From contig CAVYPD010000008.1 of assembly GCA_963770275.1 (NCBI GenBank), positions 1-64,000 of the forward strand: a stretch of 64,000 nt of DNA, written 5' to 3'. The notes beneath the pieces were generated by a model that saw only the letters and a program-made list of their open reading frames with translations, was not told the DNA's origin and did no database searches. The position numbers and the translations under genes were made by a program. Positions 36,799 through 47,774 of the stretch are shown in pieces; position 1 is the stretch's first letter; each line of letters begins with the position of its first letter. The DNA comes from Roseiarcus sp963770275 (GTDB taxonomy: Bacteria > Pseudomonadota > Alphaproteobacteria > Rhizobiales > Beijerinckiaceae).

Positions 36799-38802
36799 TT
36801 ACCGCGCACGGTTCTCGTGGAAGAAGTCGTAGACCAGCTTCGCCGTCGCAGCGTTAAGGCCCGGAGTTTTTTCGAGATCGGATAGGCCCGCTTTGGCGAC
36901 GTCCTTGGCCGAGCCGAAAGCGAACAGGAGCGCACGCTTGCGCGACGGGCCGATGCCAGGGATTTCGTCGAGCGGGCTCTTCACGAACTCCTTCTTGCGC
37001 CGCGCGCGATGGGTTCCGACGGCGAAGCGATGCGCCTCGTCGCGCAGGCGCTGAATGAAGAACAAGGCCGGGTCGCGCGGGCTCAGCCTGAACGGCTCGC
37101 GCCCCTCGACGAAGAAGGTCTCGCGGCCGGCGTTGCGGTCGGGGCCTTTGGCGATCGCAACCAGCCTGATGCCCGTGACGCCGAGCGCGCCTATCACCTC
37201 GCGCGCGGCCTCGAATTGCCCCCGCCCGCCGTCGATGATGACAAGGTCCGGCGTATCAGGAAAGGCGCCCGGCTCGGCCGTTTCGCCATGCCTGACAAGA
37301 CGGGCAAAACGCCGCGTCAGCACTTCGCGCATCATGCCGTAGTCGTCGCCCGGCGTGAGGTCCACGCTCTTGATGTTGAAGGTGCGGTACTGGTTTTTGA
37401 CGAAGCCTTCCGGGCCTGCGACCACCATCGCGCCGATCGCGTTCGTCCCCATGATGTGGGAATTGTCATAGATCTCGACCCGCCGGATCGGATGATCGAC
37501 GCCGAAGGCCTCGCTGAGCGCGACGATTAGCTTCTCCTGGGTCGCCGATTCGGCAAGCTTGCGCGACAAAGCTTGTTGCGCGTTGCGCATGGCAGCGTCG
37601 ACCAGATCCTTTTTTTCGCCGCGTCGCGGCGCGCCGATGGCGATGCGATGCCCAACGCGGGCGCTTAAGACTTCGGCCAAGGTCCCCGCGCTCGGCACAT
37701 CGTGACTCAAGAGCACGAGGCGCGGCGCGGGACGGTCGAGATAGAATTGCGCCAAGAAGGCGTCGAGCACCTCCTCGCGCGACAGAGCCCGATCAGCGCG
37801 CGGAAAATAGGCGCGGTTGCCCCAGTTCTGATAGGTGCGGAAGAAGAACACTTCGACGCAGAACTGCCCCGCCTCGTCGGTGACCGCGAACACGTCGGCT
37901 TCGGCGATCGAGCGAGGATTGACGCTTTGCTCGCCCTGAATCGCGGAAAGCGCGCTGATGCGGTCGCGCAGGCGCGCCGCGCTTTCGAAATCGAGCGCCG
38001 CGGCGGCCTCGTTCATTGCGTGGCCAAGGCGGCTCTTGATCGCGCGGCTGCGGCCGGAAAGGAAATCGCGCGCTTCAGTCACCAGGTTCGCATAGTCGTC
38101 GAGCCCGATTTCCCCAGTGCATGGCGCCGAGCACCGCTTGATCTGGTGGAGCAGGCATGGCCGGGTGCGATTGGCGTAAAAACTATCCGAGCAGGTGCGC
38201 AGGAGAAACGCGCGCTGCAGCGCGTTGAGCGTGCGAAACACCGCGCCCGCGCTCGCGAACGGTCCGAAATAGTCGCCAGTCAGGCTGCGCGCACCCCGAT
38301 GCTTGATGAGCCTCGGGGCGGCATGCCCGGTGCAAATGAGGATATAGGGGAAGCTCTTGTCGTCGCGCAGCGTGACGTTGTAGCGCGGCTTGAGCTGCTT
38401 GATGAGGTTGGCCTCGAGCAGCAGCGCTTCGGCGTCCGACGCGGTGGTGACGAACACCATAGAGTGGGTCTGAGCCACCATGCGCGCGATGCGGTTCTGC
38501 TGGCGCTCGGGCGCCATATAGGCGGCGATGCGCTTCTTGATCGAGCGCGCCTTGCCGACATAGAGCACCTCGCCCTCGGACCCGATCATACGATAGACGC
38601 CGGGGCCAAGCGGCGCATGGCGCCAGAATTCACGGATCGCCTCGGCGCCGCGCGCCACCCGCGCCGGCTCCGCCGGGGGTTCGTCTTGGGTGATGTCGAG
38701 GGGCGCGGAATCCGGCGCGAGCTCGCGCGCAAGGGCGGCCTCTTCCCGCGCCTCAGCCGCGGGCGCTTCGCCGGGAGGAAAGCTATTCGATGCGCCGCTC
38801 AT
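36799..38802 (-). CDS. uvrC: Excinuclease ABC subunit UvrC
   Basis: UvrC makes both incisions in nucleotide excision repair. The intact 667-residue protein has the N-terminal GIY-YIG nuclease (GPGVYRMIGSEGEVLYVGKA) and a Cys-containing linker (CLLHQIKRCSAPC). The UVR segment that contacts UvrB, the RNase H-like second nuclease with DNSHIMGTNAIGAMVV and VIIDGGRGQF, and a C-terminal helix-hairpin-helix (IPGIGPSRKRALLFAFGS) follow. An acidic/Ala-rich N-terminal extension of about 50 residues precedes the nuclease, as in other rhizobia. Only 5 bases separate its stop from the convergent PEP-CTERM gene. Confidence 0.97.
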   Translation of the reverse strand: MSGASNSFPPGEAPAAEAREEAALARELAPDSAPLDITQDEPPAEPARVARGAEAIREFWRHAPLGPGVYRMIGSEGEVLYVGKARSIKKRIAAYMAPERQQNRIARMVAQTHSMVFVTTASDAEALLLEANLIKQLKPRYNVTLRDDKSFPYILICTGHAAPRLIKHRGARSLTGDYFGPFASAGAVFRTLNALQRAFLLRTCSDSFYANRTRPCLLHQIKRCSAPCTGEIGLDDYANLVTEARDFLSGRSRAIKSRLGHAMNEAAAALDFESAARLRDRISALSAIQGEQSVNPRSIAEADVFAVTDEAGQFCVEVFFFRTYQNWGNRAYFPRADRALSREEVLDAFLAQFYLDRPAPRLVLLSHDVPSAGTLAEVLSARVGHRIAIGAPRRGEKKDLVDAAMRNAQQALSRKLAESATQEKLIVALSEAFGVDHPIRRVEIYDNSHIMGTNAIGAMVVAGPEGFVKNQYRTFNIKSVDLTPGDDYGMMREVLTRRFARLVRHGETAEPGAFPDTPDLVIIDGGRGQFEAAREVIGALGVTGIRLVAIAKGPDRNAGRETFFVEGREPFRLSPRDPALFFIQRLRDEAHRFAVGTHRARRKKEFVKSPLDEIPGIGPSRKRALLFAFGSAKDVAKAGLSDLEKTPGLNAATAKLVYDFFHENRAR

Positions 38803-38965
38803 AGGGGGCTTATCTAGGCGCTAGGGGCTGCGGTGGGAATAGCGGGAGGGGAGGACGCGCGCTGACGTTAAGGGCGTTTGTGGCTCCGGGTTGGCGCGGG
38901 CGGCTTAACGGTTTATTAACCTTGGTTCGCGGCCGCGGACGCGCTGCGGCGGGAGTTGGTTAAGC

Positions 38966-39520
38966 GTGAGTTCAACTATCGAGGACCCGGTCAGAGCGTT
39001 TGTCGCCAGTCTCATTCTGCTGTTCGGGTGCGCGACGCTCAGCGGCTGCAACGATGTCGCCGCCAATCCACCGAACACGGATGCTCAGGCGCAGTTCGCT
39101 CTGCGCGACGACGCCAATATGGCGGGCGCCACGGTCGCGATCGTGTCGGTCGACGGCACGCCGACCGACGTGTCCGGGCGCTTCCGGCAGAGCTTGGACG
39201 AGGCGGCCGCCACGCGCCGAATTGCTGTCGCAGCCCCGGCCAAGGCGCGCTACCTCGCGCGCGGCTATGTCACGGCTTCCCCGATCGAGGGTGGAGCGGA
39301 GGTCGATATCGTCTGGGACGTGTTCACGCCGAACAAGAAGCGTGCCCAGCGACTCAGCGATGCGATCGCGGTCAAGGGCTCCGGCGACGACGCCTGGGCG
39401 ATGATCGACGATTCGGCGCTGAACAGCGTCGCCGCCAAATGCGCCGATGACCTCGCCGCCTATCTGTCCAACACTCCCGAGGCCGCGCCCGCGAGTGCAG
39501 CCCTCAGCTACGCGCAATAG
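38966..39520 (+). CDS. Putative lipoprotein
   Basis: This 184-residue protein has an N-terminal hydrophobic helix and lipobox TLSGC, with the lipid-bearing Cys at about residue 28. The mature part has no recognised domain (GATVAIVSVDGTPTDVSGRF, EGGAEVDIVWDVFTPNKKRA). The start is GTG at 38966. The frame is intact. It lies between uvrC (divergent) and prs. The function is unknown. Confidence 0.75.
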   Translation: MSSTIEDPVRAFVASLILLFGCATLSGCNDVAANPPNTDAQAQFALRDDANMAGATVAIVSVDGTPTDVSGRFRQSLDEAAATRRIAVAAPAKARYLARGYVTASPIEGGAEVDIVWDVFTPNKKRAQRLSDAIAVKGSGDDAWAMIDDSALNSVAAKCADDLAAYLSNTPEAAPASAALSYAQ

Positions 39521-39652
39521 GTTTTTTCTTGTGGACAGCCGGCCGGCGAACGCCCGCTGCAATACCAGTGTCATGTTGTTCGCGCGTCCGCGCGCTGCTA
39601 TGACCCGCCGCGTCCGCGCTAAAGCGCCCGCCGCGCGTTTGGAGAACCGACC

Positions 39653-40601
<949 letters not shown>

Positions 40602-40745
40602 CGCGGACTTATCCCCAACGAATGGCGTCCCGTGAGCTGACGTCGACGGGACGGCGGTTCCTCTAACCGCTCACGGTCATTTCCGTGTCATGACATGAGC
40701 GCAAATCCCGCGCCCTCTGCGATTCCGCACGGGAGGGGATGAACC

Positions 40746-42222
40746 ATGCGTTGCTCATCGACATTGAAAGCCGCTTTGCTGTTGTCTGTATTCGCCGTCG
40801 CTCCGGCCCGAGCCGATGTGAGCTTGCTTGCTATCGGAACTCTGGACGGGACTACCGATCTGTCGGGCCTGACTGGAACCCTGGAAAACGGCGTGCCCGC
40901 GAATATTCTGGGCGGCCTAGGCTCGGGCATCGCCTATGCGGGTGGCGACACGTTTCTGGCGGTTCCCGACCGCGGTCCTAACGCCGTCCCGTTTGATTCG
41001 AAGATCGACGATACGGCCTCATACATCAATCGGTTTCAGACGCTGAAACTCAATCTGACGGCGAATCCGGGCGGAGCGCTTCCCTTCACTCTCACGCCAA
41101 CCCTCACGAAGACCACCCTGCTCTACAGCTCGACGCCGCTCACCTACGGAACGGGCGCCGGGCTCGGCGTCGGTCCAGGGGCGCCTGCCCAAAACACGCC
41201 GGACAAATTCTATTTCACCGGCCGCTCGGACAATTTTGGTCCCGGCGGATCTTCGGTGACTACGAACGCGCGCTTCGATCCCGAATCGGTTCGTGTTTCC
41301 AACGACGGAAAGTCGGTCTTTATCTCCGACGAATACGGACCGTACGTGCGGCAGTTCGATCGCGCGACCGGGCAACTGATCAAGACCTTCACTCTGCCGA
41401 GCAATCTCTCTGTCGCGTTTCAGTCCCCTCAGGGCGCGGTCGAAACGAGCACCAACACGAGCGGCCGCACCGACAACAAGGGCATGGAGGGTCTTGCCCT
41501 CACGCCGGACGGCAAGACGCTCGTCGGCATCATGCAGGCTCCGCTCATCCAAGATGCCGGCAAGACCAATCCGTCCAACAAAACCGTTCGTATCGTCACG
41601 ATCGACATCGCGAGCGGCGCGACCAAAGAGTACGCCTATAACCTGACTTCAGGGTCGGGCGTGAGCGACATCGTGGCGCTTAACGATCACCAGTTCCTGG
41701 TCGATGAGCGCGACGGAAATGGTCGCGCCAGCGGCAACGACGCGGTCGCGAAGCAGCTGTTCATCATCGACACCAACGGAGCGACCGATGTAACGGACCT
41801 CTCCGGAGAGGCTCTCAAGGACGCCGCTATTCCGAAGAGCGGACCGTTCCTCGATATCGTTGCGGCGCTAGGAGCGAGCTGGTATTCCTCCGTCGGAGGT
41901 TCCGGCCAAGATCGAGGGACTGGCCTTCGGACAGGACGTCACCGTCGATGGCCAAGTCGAGCACACGCTCTACGTATCCAACGACAACGACTTCCTTTCG
42001 CAAGTCCCGTTGCCCGATGGGACGCTGGTCGACAACCCGAACCAATTCTTCGTCTTCGGCTTCACCGACGCGGATTTGGCGAAGTTCGGCGTCGATGAGT
42101 TCGTTCCGCAGGAAGTCGTCGCCATTCCCGAACCTTCCACCTGGGCGATGATGATTTTCGGTTTCCTGGGGCTGGGCTTCATGGCAGTTCGCCGCAAGGG
42201 TGAAATCCTGCGCGCGGCCTGA
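40746..42222 (+). CDS. Phytase-like esterase protein with PEP-CTERM (frameshifted)
   Basis: This exported protein of about 490 residues belongs to the esterase-like phytase beta-propeller family (PF13449 type). A signal peptide starts MRCSSTLKAALLLSVFAVAP. Family blocks include ARFDPESVRVSNDGKSVFIS, DEYGPYVRQFDRATGQLIKT, DNKGMEGLALTPDGKTLVGI and VDERDGNGRASGND. A frameshift near 41885 leads to KIEGLAFGQDVTVDGQVEHT and NDNDFLSQ. The C-terminus is a canonical PEP-CTERM: IPEPSTWAMMIFGFLGLGFM plus VRRKGE. Substrate is not known; phosphoester hydrolysis is a guess from the family name. Confidence 0.87.
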
Positions 42223-42452
42223 CCTCCGCCGTGGGGCGCGAAGTTATTCAACGAGGAAAGGGCTGCGGCCTCACGGCGCGACCTTTTTCTTGTGAACGGC
42301 TCGGGCCGCACTCCGCCTCCGGCGCTGGCTTCCGCTTGCTCTCGGTAATTTGCCCGCATAGTCTCGATTCCGTTCTCCGCTGGAAGCGGCTCGACCACGC
42401 TTGACAGTCAAGTTGCGGGCGGACCTACTCGACCAGCCGGTTAGTTTCTTGG

Positions 42453-42479
42453 GGCGCGGGCTCGGGAGCCGCTCGCGCC
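42453..42479 (+). promoter_or_regulatory. Strong hairpin before the BMP binding-protein gene
   Basis: GGCGCG-GGCTC-GG-GAGCC-GCT-CGCGCC forms a bulged 11-bp stem immediately upstream of the GGAGG ribosome binding site (42483-42487) of the gene at 42496. It could block or stabilise the 5' end of the mRNA. The rest of 42223-42452 shows no gene. Confidence 0.45.
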
Positions 42480-42495
42480 AAACGGAGGTCTGGAT

Positions 42496-43509
42496 ATGTT
42501 CGGTCGCACCACGCTCGTGACGTCGGCGGCTTTTGCCGGAAGTCTTCTTGCCTCCGTATCGGCCTATGCGGCCGACACGATTAAGCCCGCCGTTCTTTAT
42601 GATCTTGGCGGCAAGTTCGATAAATCGTTCAACGAAGGTGTGTTCAACGGCGCGACAAAGTTCAAGAAGGAGACCGGCGTCGATTTCCGCGATCTTGAGA
42701 TCCAGAACGAGTCGCAGCGCGAGCAGGTCCTGCGCAAATTCGCCAAGGACGGTTTCTCACCGATCATGACCGTGGGCTTCGCCTGGGAGACCGCGCTGAA
42801 GAAAATTGCCCCCGAATATCCCAAGACGAAATTCGGCATCATCGATGACGTGGTTGATCTGCCCAACGTCCAGTCCGTCGTGTTCAAGGAGCATGAGGGC
42901 TCGTTCGTGGTCGGCGTGATCGCGGCGGATACGTCAAAGACCGGCAAGGTCGGGTTCGTTGGCGGCATGGACATTCCGTTGATCTCGAAGTTTGAATGCG
43001 GCTACGCGCAGGGCGTCAAATACGGCTCCGACGGCAAAGCGGAACTCTTCGCCAATATGACCGGCACGACCCCCGCCGCCTGGAACGATCCGGTCAAGGG
43101 CGGCGAGCTCGCCAAGTCGCAGATGGATCGCGGCGCCGACATCGTCTACGCCGCAGCGGGCGCGACCGGTCAGGGCGTCTTGAAGGCGGCGGCGGACGCC
43201 GGCAAGTTCGGCATCGGCGTCGATTCCAACCAGAATGGTCTGTTCCCCGGCAAGATTTTGACCTCGATGCTGAAGCATGTTGACGTTGCGACCTACACGT
43301 CATTCATGGACGCCAAAAACGGAACCTGGAAGCCTGGAATCCTGGACCTGGGCCTGAAGGAGGGCGGCGTCGACTACGCAGTCGATGACAACAACAAGGC
43401 CATTCTCAGCGCCGAAGTAAGGGCCAAGGCGGACCAGGCGAAAGCGGATATCATCTCGGGCAAGATTCAGGTCCACGACTACATGTCCGACAACAAGTGC
43501 CCGATGTAA
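42496..43509 (+). CDS. BMP-family nucleoside ABC transporter binding protein
   Basis: This intact 337-residue periplasmic lipo- or soluble binding protein belongs to the BMP/PnrA family, which binds purine and other nucleosides. A signal peptide (TSAAFAGSLLASVSAYAA) is followed by PAVLYDLGGKFDKSFNEGVF, the typical family opening. GFVGGMDIPLISKFECGYAQ and VYAAAGATGQGVLKAAADAG are also characteristic. It heads the operon with the ATPase, two permeases and cytidine deaminase. The start has GGAGG nine bases upstream. Confidence 0.93.
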   Translation: MFGRTTLVTSAAFAGSLLASVSAYAADTIKPAVLYDLGGKFDKSFNEGVFNGATKFKKETGVDFRDLEIQNESQREQVLRKFAKDGFSPIMTVGFAWETALKKIAPEYPKTKFGIIDDVVDLPNVQSVVFKEHEGSFVVGVIAADTSKTGKVGFVGGMDIPLISKFECGYAQGVKYGSDGKAELFANMTGTTPAAWNDPVKGGELAKSQMDRGADIVYAAAGATGQGVLKAAADAGKFGIGVDSNQNGLFPGKILTSMLKHVDVATYTSFMDAKNGTWKPGILDLGLKEGGVDYAVDDNNKAILSAEVRAKADQAKADIISGKIQVHDYMSDNKCPM

Positions 43510-43550
43510 GTGAGGGAGCTCCCTCAACGAAGACCGTTGCTCGTGACTGT

Positions 43551-43575
43551 GATGGCCGGGACTAAACCGGCCATC
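43551..43575 (+). other. Hairpins between binding-protein and ATPase genes
   Basis: GATGGCCGG-N7-CCGGCCATC at 43551-43575 is a perfect 9-bp stem. A 16-bp palindrome TGAGGGAGCTCCCTCA lies just before it at 43511-43526. Neither has a T-run. Such stems after the binding-protein gene of ABC operons often protect its mRNA and lower expression of downstream genes. Confidence 0.5.
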
Positions 43576-43659
43576 GACATCCGTTATTATCGTCGATTGT
43601 CGCCATTCGGTAGCCCACGAAACGATGTTGGGCGGTCGCCTCGTCGGAAGGACGAGTAG

Positions 43660-45197
43660 ATGACGGTCCAAGCTGCTCCCGCCATCGAACTCATCGCCAT
43701 CGATAAGAGCTTCGGCCCGGTTCACGCCAACAACAACGTCAATCTTGTCGTCGAGCGCGGCGTGATCCACGGGATCGTCGGCGAGAACGGCGCGGGCAAA
43801 TCGACGTTGATGTCGATTCTGTATGGCTTCTATGAAGCCGACAAAGGCGAAATCCGCGTCAACGGCGAGCCGGTCAGGATCCGCTCCTCGCGCGAAGCGA
43901 TCAGCCACGGCATCGGCATGGTGCATCAGCACTTCATGCTGGTGCCGCCGCTCTCCGTCCTCGAAAACGTGATGCTCGGCGCGGAGGGCGGAGCGCTGCT
44001 CTCCGAGGGCGCGGGCGCGATCCGCAAACGACTCGGCGAACTCGGGCGCGAATACGGCCTGGTCGTGGATCCCGACGCCATTGTCGGCGAATTGTCGGTC
44101 GGCCTGCAGCAGCGAGTGGAGATTCTGAAGGCGCTGGTGCGCGGCGCCGAGATCCTCGTGCTTGACGAGCCGACCGCGGTGCTGACGCCGGCCGAGGCGG
44201 ACCAATTGTTCGAGATGCTGCGCGTGCTCAAGCGCGAGAACAAGACCATCATCTTCATCACCCACAAGCTGCGCGAGATCATGACTCTGACCGATCGCGT
44301 GTCTGTGATGCGACGCGGAGAGATGGTCGCGACCTTCGATACCGCCCGCACGTCGCCACCCGAGCTCGCCGACGCGATGGTCGGACGCAAGGTCATCCTA
44401 AGGATCGAAAAAGGCCCCGCGCACCCAGGCGCGATTGCGCTGGAAGCGCGGAATCTCGTGGTGCGCGATGATCGCGGCGTCGCTCGCATCGACGGCGTGT
44501 CCTTCATATTGCGCGAAGGCGAGATTCTGGGCGTCGCCGGCGTAGCCGGCAACGGTCAGTCCGAGCTTCTCGAGGCGCTTGCGGGCATCCGCGCGCTTAG
44601 TTCAGGCGAGATCCTTATTGAAGGCGCGCCCATCCCGGCGCAGAAGCGCAATCCCCACATGGAGCGGCTCCTGGGCGTGGGTCATGTGCCTGAAGACCGC
44701 CATCGCGTCGGGCTCGTCATGCCGTTCGAAGCCTGCGAGAGCGCGATGCTCGGATTTCATCGCGAGCCGGTTTACGGCAAAGGTTTCTTCTATGACCGCA
44801 AGGCGATCATCGCCGACGCCGACGAAGAAGATGGACGTCCTTCGACGTCCGGCCGCGCGCGCCGTTGCTCAAGACCGCCAATTTCTCCGGCGGCAATCAG
44901 CAGAAGATCGTGCTAGCGCGCGAGATCGAACGCAATCCCAAAATCCTGCTCGTTGGGCAGCCGACCCGGGGCGTCGACATCGGCGCGATCGAATTCATCC
45001 ACAAGCGAATCGTCGCCCAGCGCGACGCCGGCAAGGCGGTGCTCCTGGTCTCGGTCGAACTCGACGAGATCTTCGCGCTCTCGGATCGCATCATCGTGCT
45101 TTGCGGGGGCCACATCACCGGCGAGCGCCGAGCGGACCAGACCAACGCACAGGACCTCGGCCTCTTAATGGCGGGCGTCGACGAGCGCGCCGCATGA
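43660..45197 (+). CDS. Nucleoside ABC transporter ATPase, two NBDs (frameshifted)
   Basis: This is a duplicated ATPase of about 511 residues in the family that serves BMP-type importers. NBD1 has Walker A GENGAGKST, signature LSVGLQQRVEIL and Walker B ILVLDEPTAVLTP. NBD2 has the degenerate Walker A VAGNGQSELLEAL, signature FSGGNQQKIVLARE and Walker B ILLVGQPTRGVD, as usual in this family. One frameshift lies near 44845, between the ADADEED region and LLKTANFSGGNQQ. Its stop overlaps the first permease start (ATGA). Confidence 0.93.
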
Positions 45198-46304
45198 GCG
45201 CCCCGCTAAAGCCGTTGCCCGCTTGGGCGGATGTCGCGCTTATTCCGCTTGTCAACGTCGCCGCCGCCTTTGTTATTTCCGGCTTCGTCGTGCTGGCGAT
45301 CGGCGAGAATCCGCTGGAGGCCGTCCAGAGCCTCGTCCTTGGCGCGCTCGGCGATCTCGAAGGAATCGGCTACACGCTCTTCTACGCGACGAGCTTTATC
45401 TTCACCGGGCTCTCGGTCGCGATCTGTTTCCACGCCGGTCTGTTCAACATCGGCACTGAGGGCCAGGCCTATATCGGGGGGCTCGGCGCGGCGCTTGTCG
45501 CGCTTCATTGCGGCTTCCTGCCCGGCTACACGCTCGCGATCGCGGCAATCATCGGCGCGGCCGTGTTCGGCGCGGCTTTCGCGGCCATTCCTGGCTATTT
45601 GCAAGCCTATCGCGACAGCCACATCGTGATTACGACGATCATGTTCAACTACATCGCTTCCGCCATCATGGGCTACCTGCTCGTCAACGTTTTGCGCAAA
45701 CCTGGGCAGATGAATGCCGAGACGACGCCTTTCCGCGACACGGCCCTCGTGCCGCAGTTCCACGAAGTGCTCGCCCATTTCGGGATCATATGGCCGGTGA
45801 CGCCGTTCAATCTGTCCTTCCTGCTTGCTTTGCTCTGTTGCCTTGCAGTCTGGCTCCTCATCTGGCGGACCCGACTCGGCTATGAGATTCGCACCGTCGG
45901 CGCCAACCCGACCGCGGCCGTATACGGCGGCATTTCGCCCGGCTCGCGTCACGGTGATCACGACGCTGTTGTCGGGCGCGCTCGCCGGCGGCGTCGCAGC
46001 CAACATCATCCTGGGCGACCAGCATCGGCTGATCCTCGAATTTGTTGGCGGGTTCGGCTTCGTCGGCATCGCGGTCGCGCTCATGGGGCGCGCGCATCCG
46101 GTCGGCATCATCCTCGCCGCGATCCTGTTCGGCGTCCTCTACCAGGGCGGCCAGGCGCTCTCGATCGACATGCCCAAGATCAGCCGCGACATGATCGTCG
46201 TGATCCAGGGCCTCGTGGTGCTGTTCGCCGGCGCGCTCGAGCACATGTTCCGCCGCCCTGTCGCGACTCTGCTCGCGCGGCGCACGACACAGCCGCCCAT
46301 CTGA
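45194..46304 (+). CDS. Nucleoside ABC transporter permease 1 (frameshifted)
   Basis: This integral membrane permease has about 369 residues and eight to ten helices. It has FHAGLFNIGTEGQAYIGGLG, the permease motif typical of BMP systems, and later GYEIRTVGANPTAAVYGGIS. The C-terminal half is GFGFVGIAVALMGRAHPVGI and FAGALEHMFRRP. A frameshift lies near 45945, between GGIS and PARVTVITTLLSG. It pairs with the second permease 13 bases downstream. Confidence 0.92.
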
Positions 46305-46317
46305 CGGGCTGGCCAGC

Positions 46318-47289
46318 ATGGAATGGTTCAACGCCTTCGTCGTCGTTTTCGCCTCCGGCATGCGCCTCGCCGTCCCGCTCATTCTCGCCTGCTTTGCGGG
46401 CCTTTGGTCGGAACGCTCGGGCATCGTCGACATCGGGCTTGAGGGCAAGATTCTCGTCGGCGCGTTCGCCTCGGCCGCAGCGGCGACATTCACCGGAAGC
46501 GTATGGCTCGGACTCTTGGCCGGCGTCGCGGCGGCCATCGTTTTCTCGCTCATTCACGGCTACGCCTCGATCGACCAGCGCGCCAACCAGATCGTGTCCG
46601 GCACCGCGATCAACATGGTGGCCGACGGACTGACCGCGCTCATCGGCAACGCGATCTGGTCGCAGGGCGGCCGAACGCCGCAGCTCCCGGCGGAGGCTCA
46701 GTTCGGCGCGATCAGTTGGCCGTTGGTCAACGAGATCGGCGCCGTACCGATCATCGGCCCGATCTATCAGCACCTCATTTCGGGCCACGACATCGTGACC
46801 TACATCGCGTTCCTGCTGGTGCCGCTCACCTATTGGGCGCTCTACAGCACGCGCTTCGGTCTGCGTCTGCGCGCAGTCGGCGAGAACCCGGCCGCAGTCG
46901 ATACAGCCGGCATATCGGTCCGAGGCTTGCGCTATAGCGCAGTCGTCATCTGCGGGTTGCTGGTCGGCTTAGCCGGAGTTTATCTCGCGCTCGGCCAAAC
47001 CGGCTATTTCCAGCCGCATATGAGCGCCGGGCGAGGCTTCATCGCGCTTGCGGCGCTCGTCTTCGCCAAATGGCGGCCTTGGCCGGCGCTGGCGACTTGC
47101 CTTCTGTTCGGCTTCCTCGATGCGCTCGCGATCCGCTTGCAGGGAGTGGAACTGCCGGTCATCGGACCCGTGCCGGTGCAGGCGATCGAAGCCCTGCCTT
47201 ATGTTCTGACCGTCGTGCTGCTGGCAGGCTTCATCGGCAAAGCGATTCCGCCCAGGGCGTCGGGAATTCCTTATGTCAAAGAGCGCTGA
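46318..47289 (+). CDS. Nucleoside ABC transporter permease 2
   Basis: This intact 323-residue permease has the family motif ERSGIVDIGLEGKILVGAFA, then SIDQRANQIVSGTAINMVAD and FGLRLRAVGENPAAVDTAGI. It forms the heterodimeric channel with permease 1. Its last 17 bases overlap the cdd start, so the importer and cytidine deaminase are translated from one message. Confidence 0.94.
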   Translation: MEWFNAFVVVFASGMRLAVPLILACFAGLWSERSGIVDIGLEGKILVGAFASAAAATFTGSVWLGLLAGVAAAIVFSLIHGYASIDQRANQIVSGTAINMVADGLTALIGNAIWSQGGRTPQLPAEAQFGAISWPLVNEIGAVPIIGPIYQHLISGHDIVTYIAFLLVPLTYWALYSTRFGLRLRAVGENPAAVDTAGISVRGLRYSAVVICGLLVGLAGVYLALGQTGYFQPHMSAGRGFIALAALVFAKWRPWPALATCLLFGFLDALAIRLQGVELPVIGPVPVQAIEALPYVLTVVLLAGFIGKAIPPRASGIPYVKER

Positions 47290-47689
47290 ATCGGCGCTTG
47301 CCGAATTGTTCGCCGCCGGCAAGGCCGCGCAAGCCAAGGCCTATGCGCCCTATTCGCGTTTCAAGGTTGGCGCGGCCCTGCGCACACAGTCGGGCGCGGT
47401 CTATTCAGGCTGCAACGTCGAAAACGCCGCTTATCCTCAAGGCTTCTGCGCCGAAGCGGGCGCGATCGCGGCGATGGCGCTCTCAGGCGAACGACGCATC
47501 GCGGAAATCCTCGTCATCGGCGATGGGGACGCACTATGCACGCCGTGCGGCGGCTGCCGCCAGCGCATCCGCGAATTCGCCGACCCTACAACCTTGATCC
47601 ACATCGCCGGCCCGGAAGGCGTGCGTGCGAGATTCACCCTCGGCGAACTTCTGCCGGAATCCTTTGGTCCGGATCATCTGGCCGTATGA
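47273..47689 (+). CDS. cdd: Cytidine deaminase
   Basis: Cdd converts cytidine and deoxycytidine to uridine forms. The intact 138-residue protein is of the small tetrameric type. The zinc site is CAEAGAI (Cys, catalytic Glu) and PCGGCRQ. YAPYSRFKVGAALRTQSGAV and GCNVENAAYPQGFCAE are family blocks. It overlaps permease 2, so uptake and deamination of nucleosides are coupled. Confidence 0.95.
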   Translation: MSKSAESALAELFAAGKAAQAKAYAPYSRFKVGAALRTQSGAVYSGCNVENAAYPQGFCAEAGAIAAMALSGERRIAEILVIGDGDALCTPCGGCRQRIREFADPTTLIHIAGPEGVRARFTLGELLPESFGPDHLAV

Positions 47690-47774
47690 CGGCGAAACGA
47701 GATCACGGCGCGGTTCGTCGAGTACGACCTCTCAAAGTTTTCATCGTGTGCCGCCGGGTGTTAGTGTTCGCCAG

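Noticed and set aside
44579..46633. A 684-residue frame spanning the ABC ATPase and permease 1
   Set aside because: Its first 205 residues and its end are out of frame with the ATPase and permease 2; only the middle is the real permease 1.
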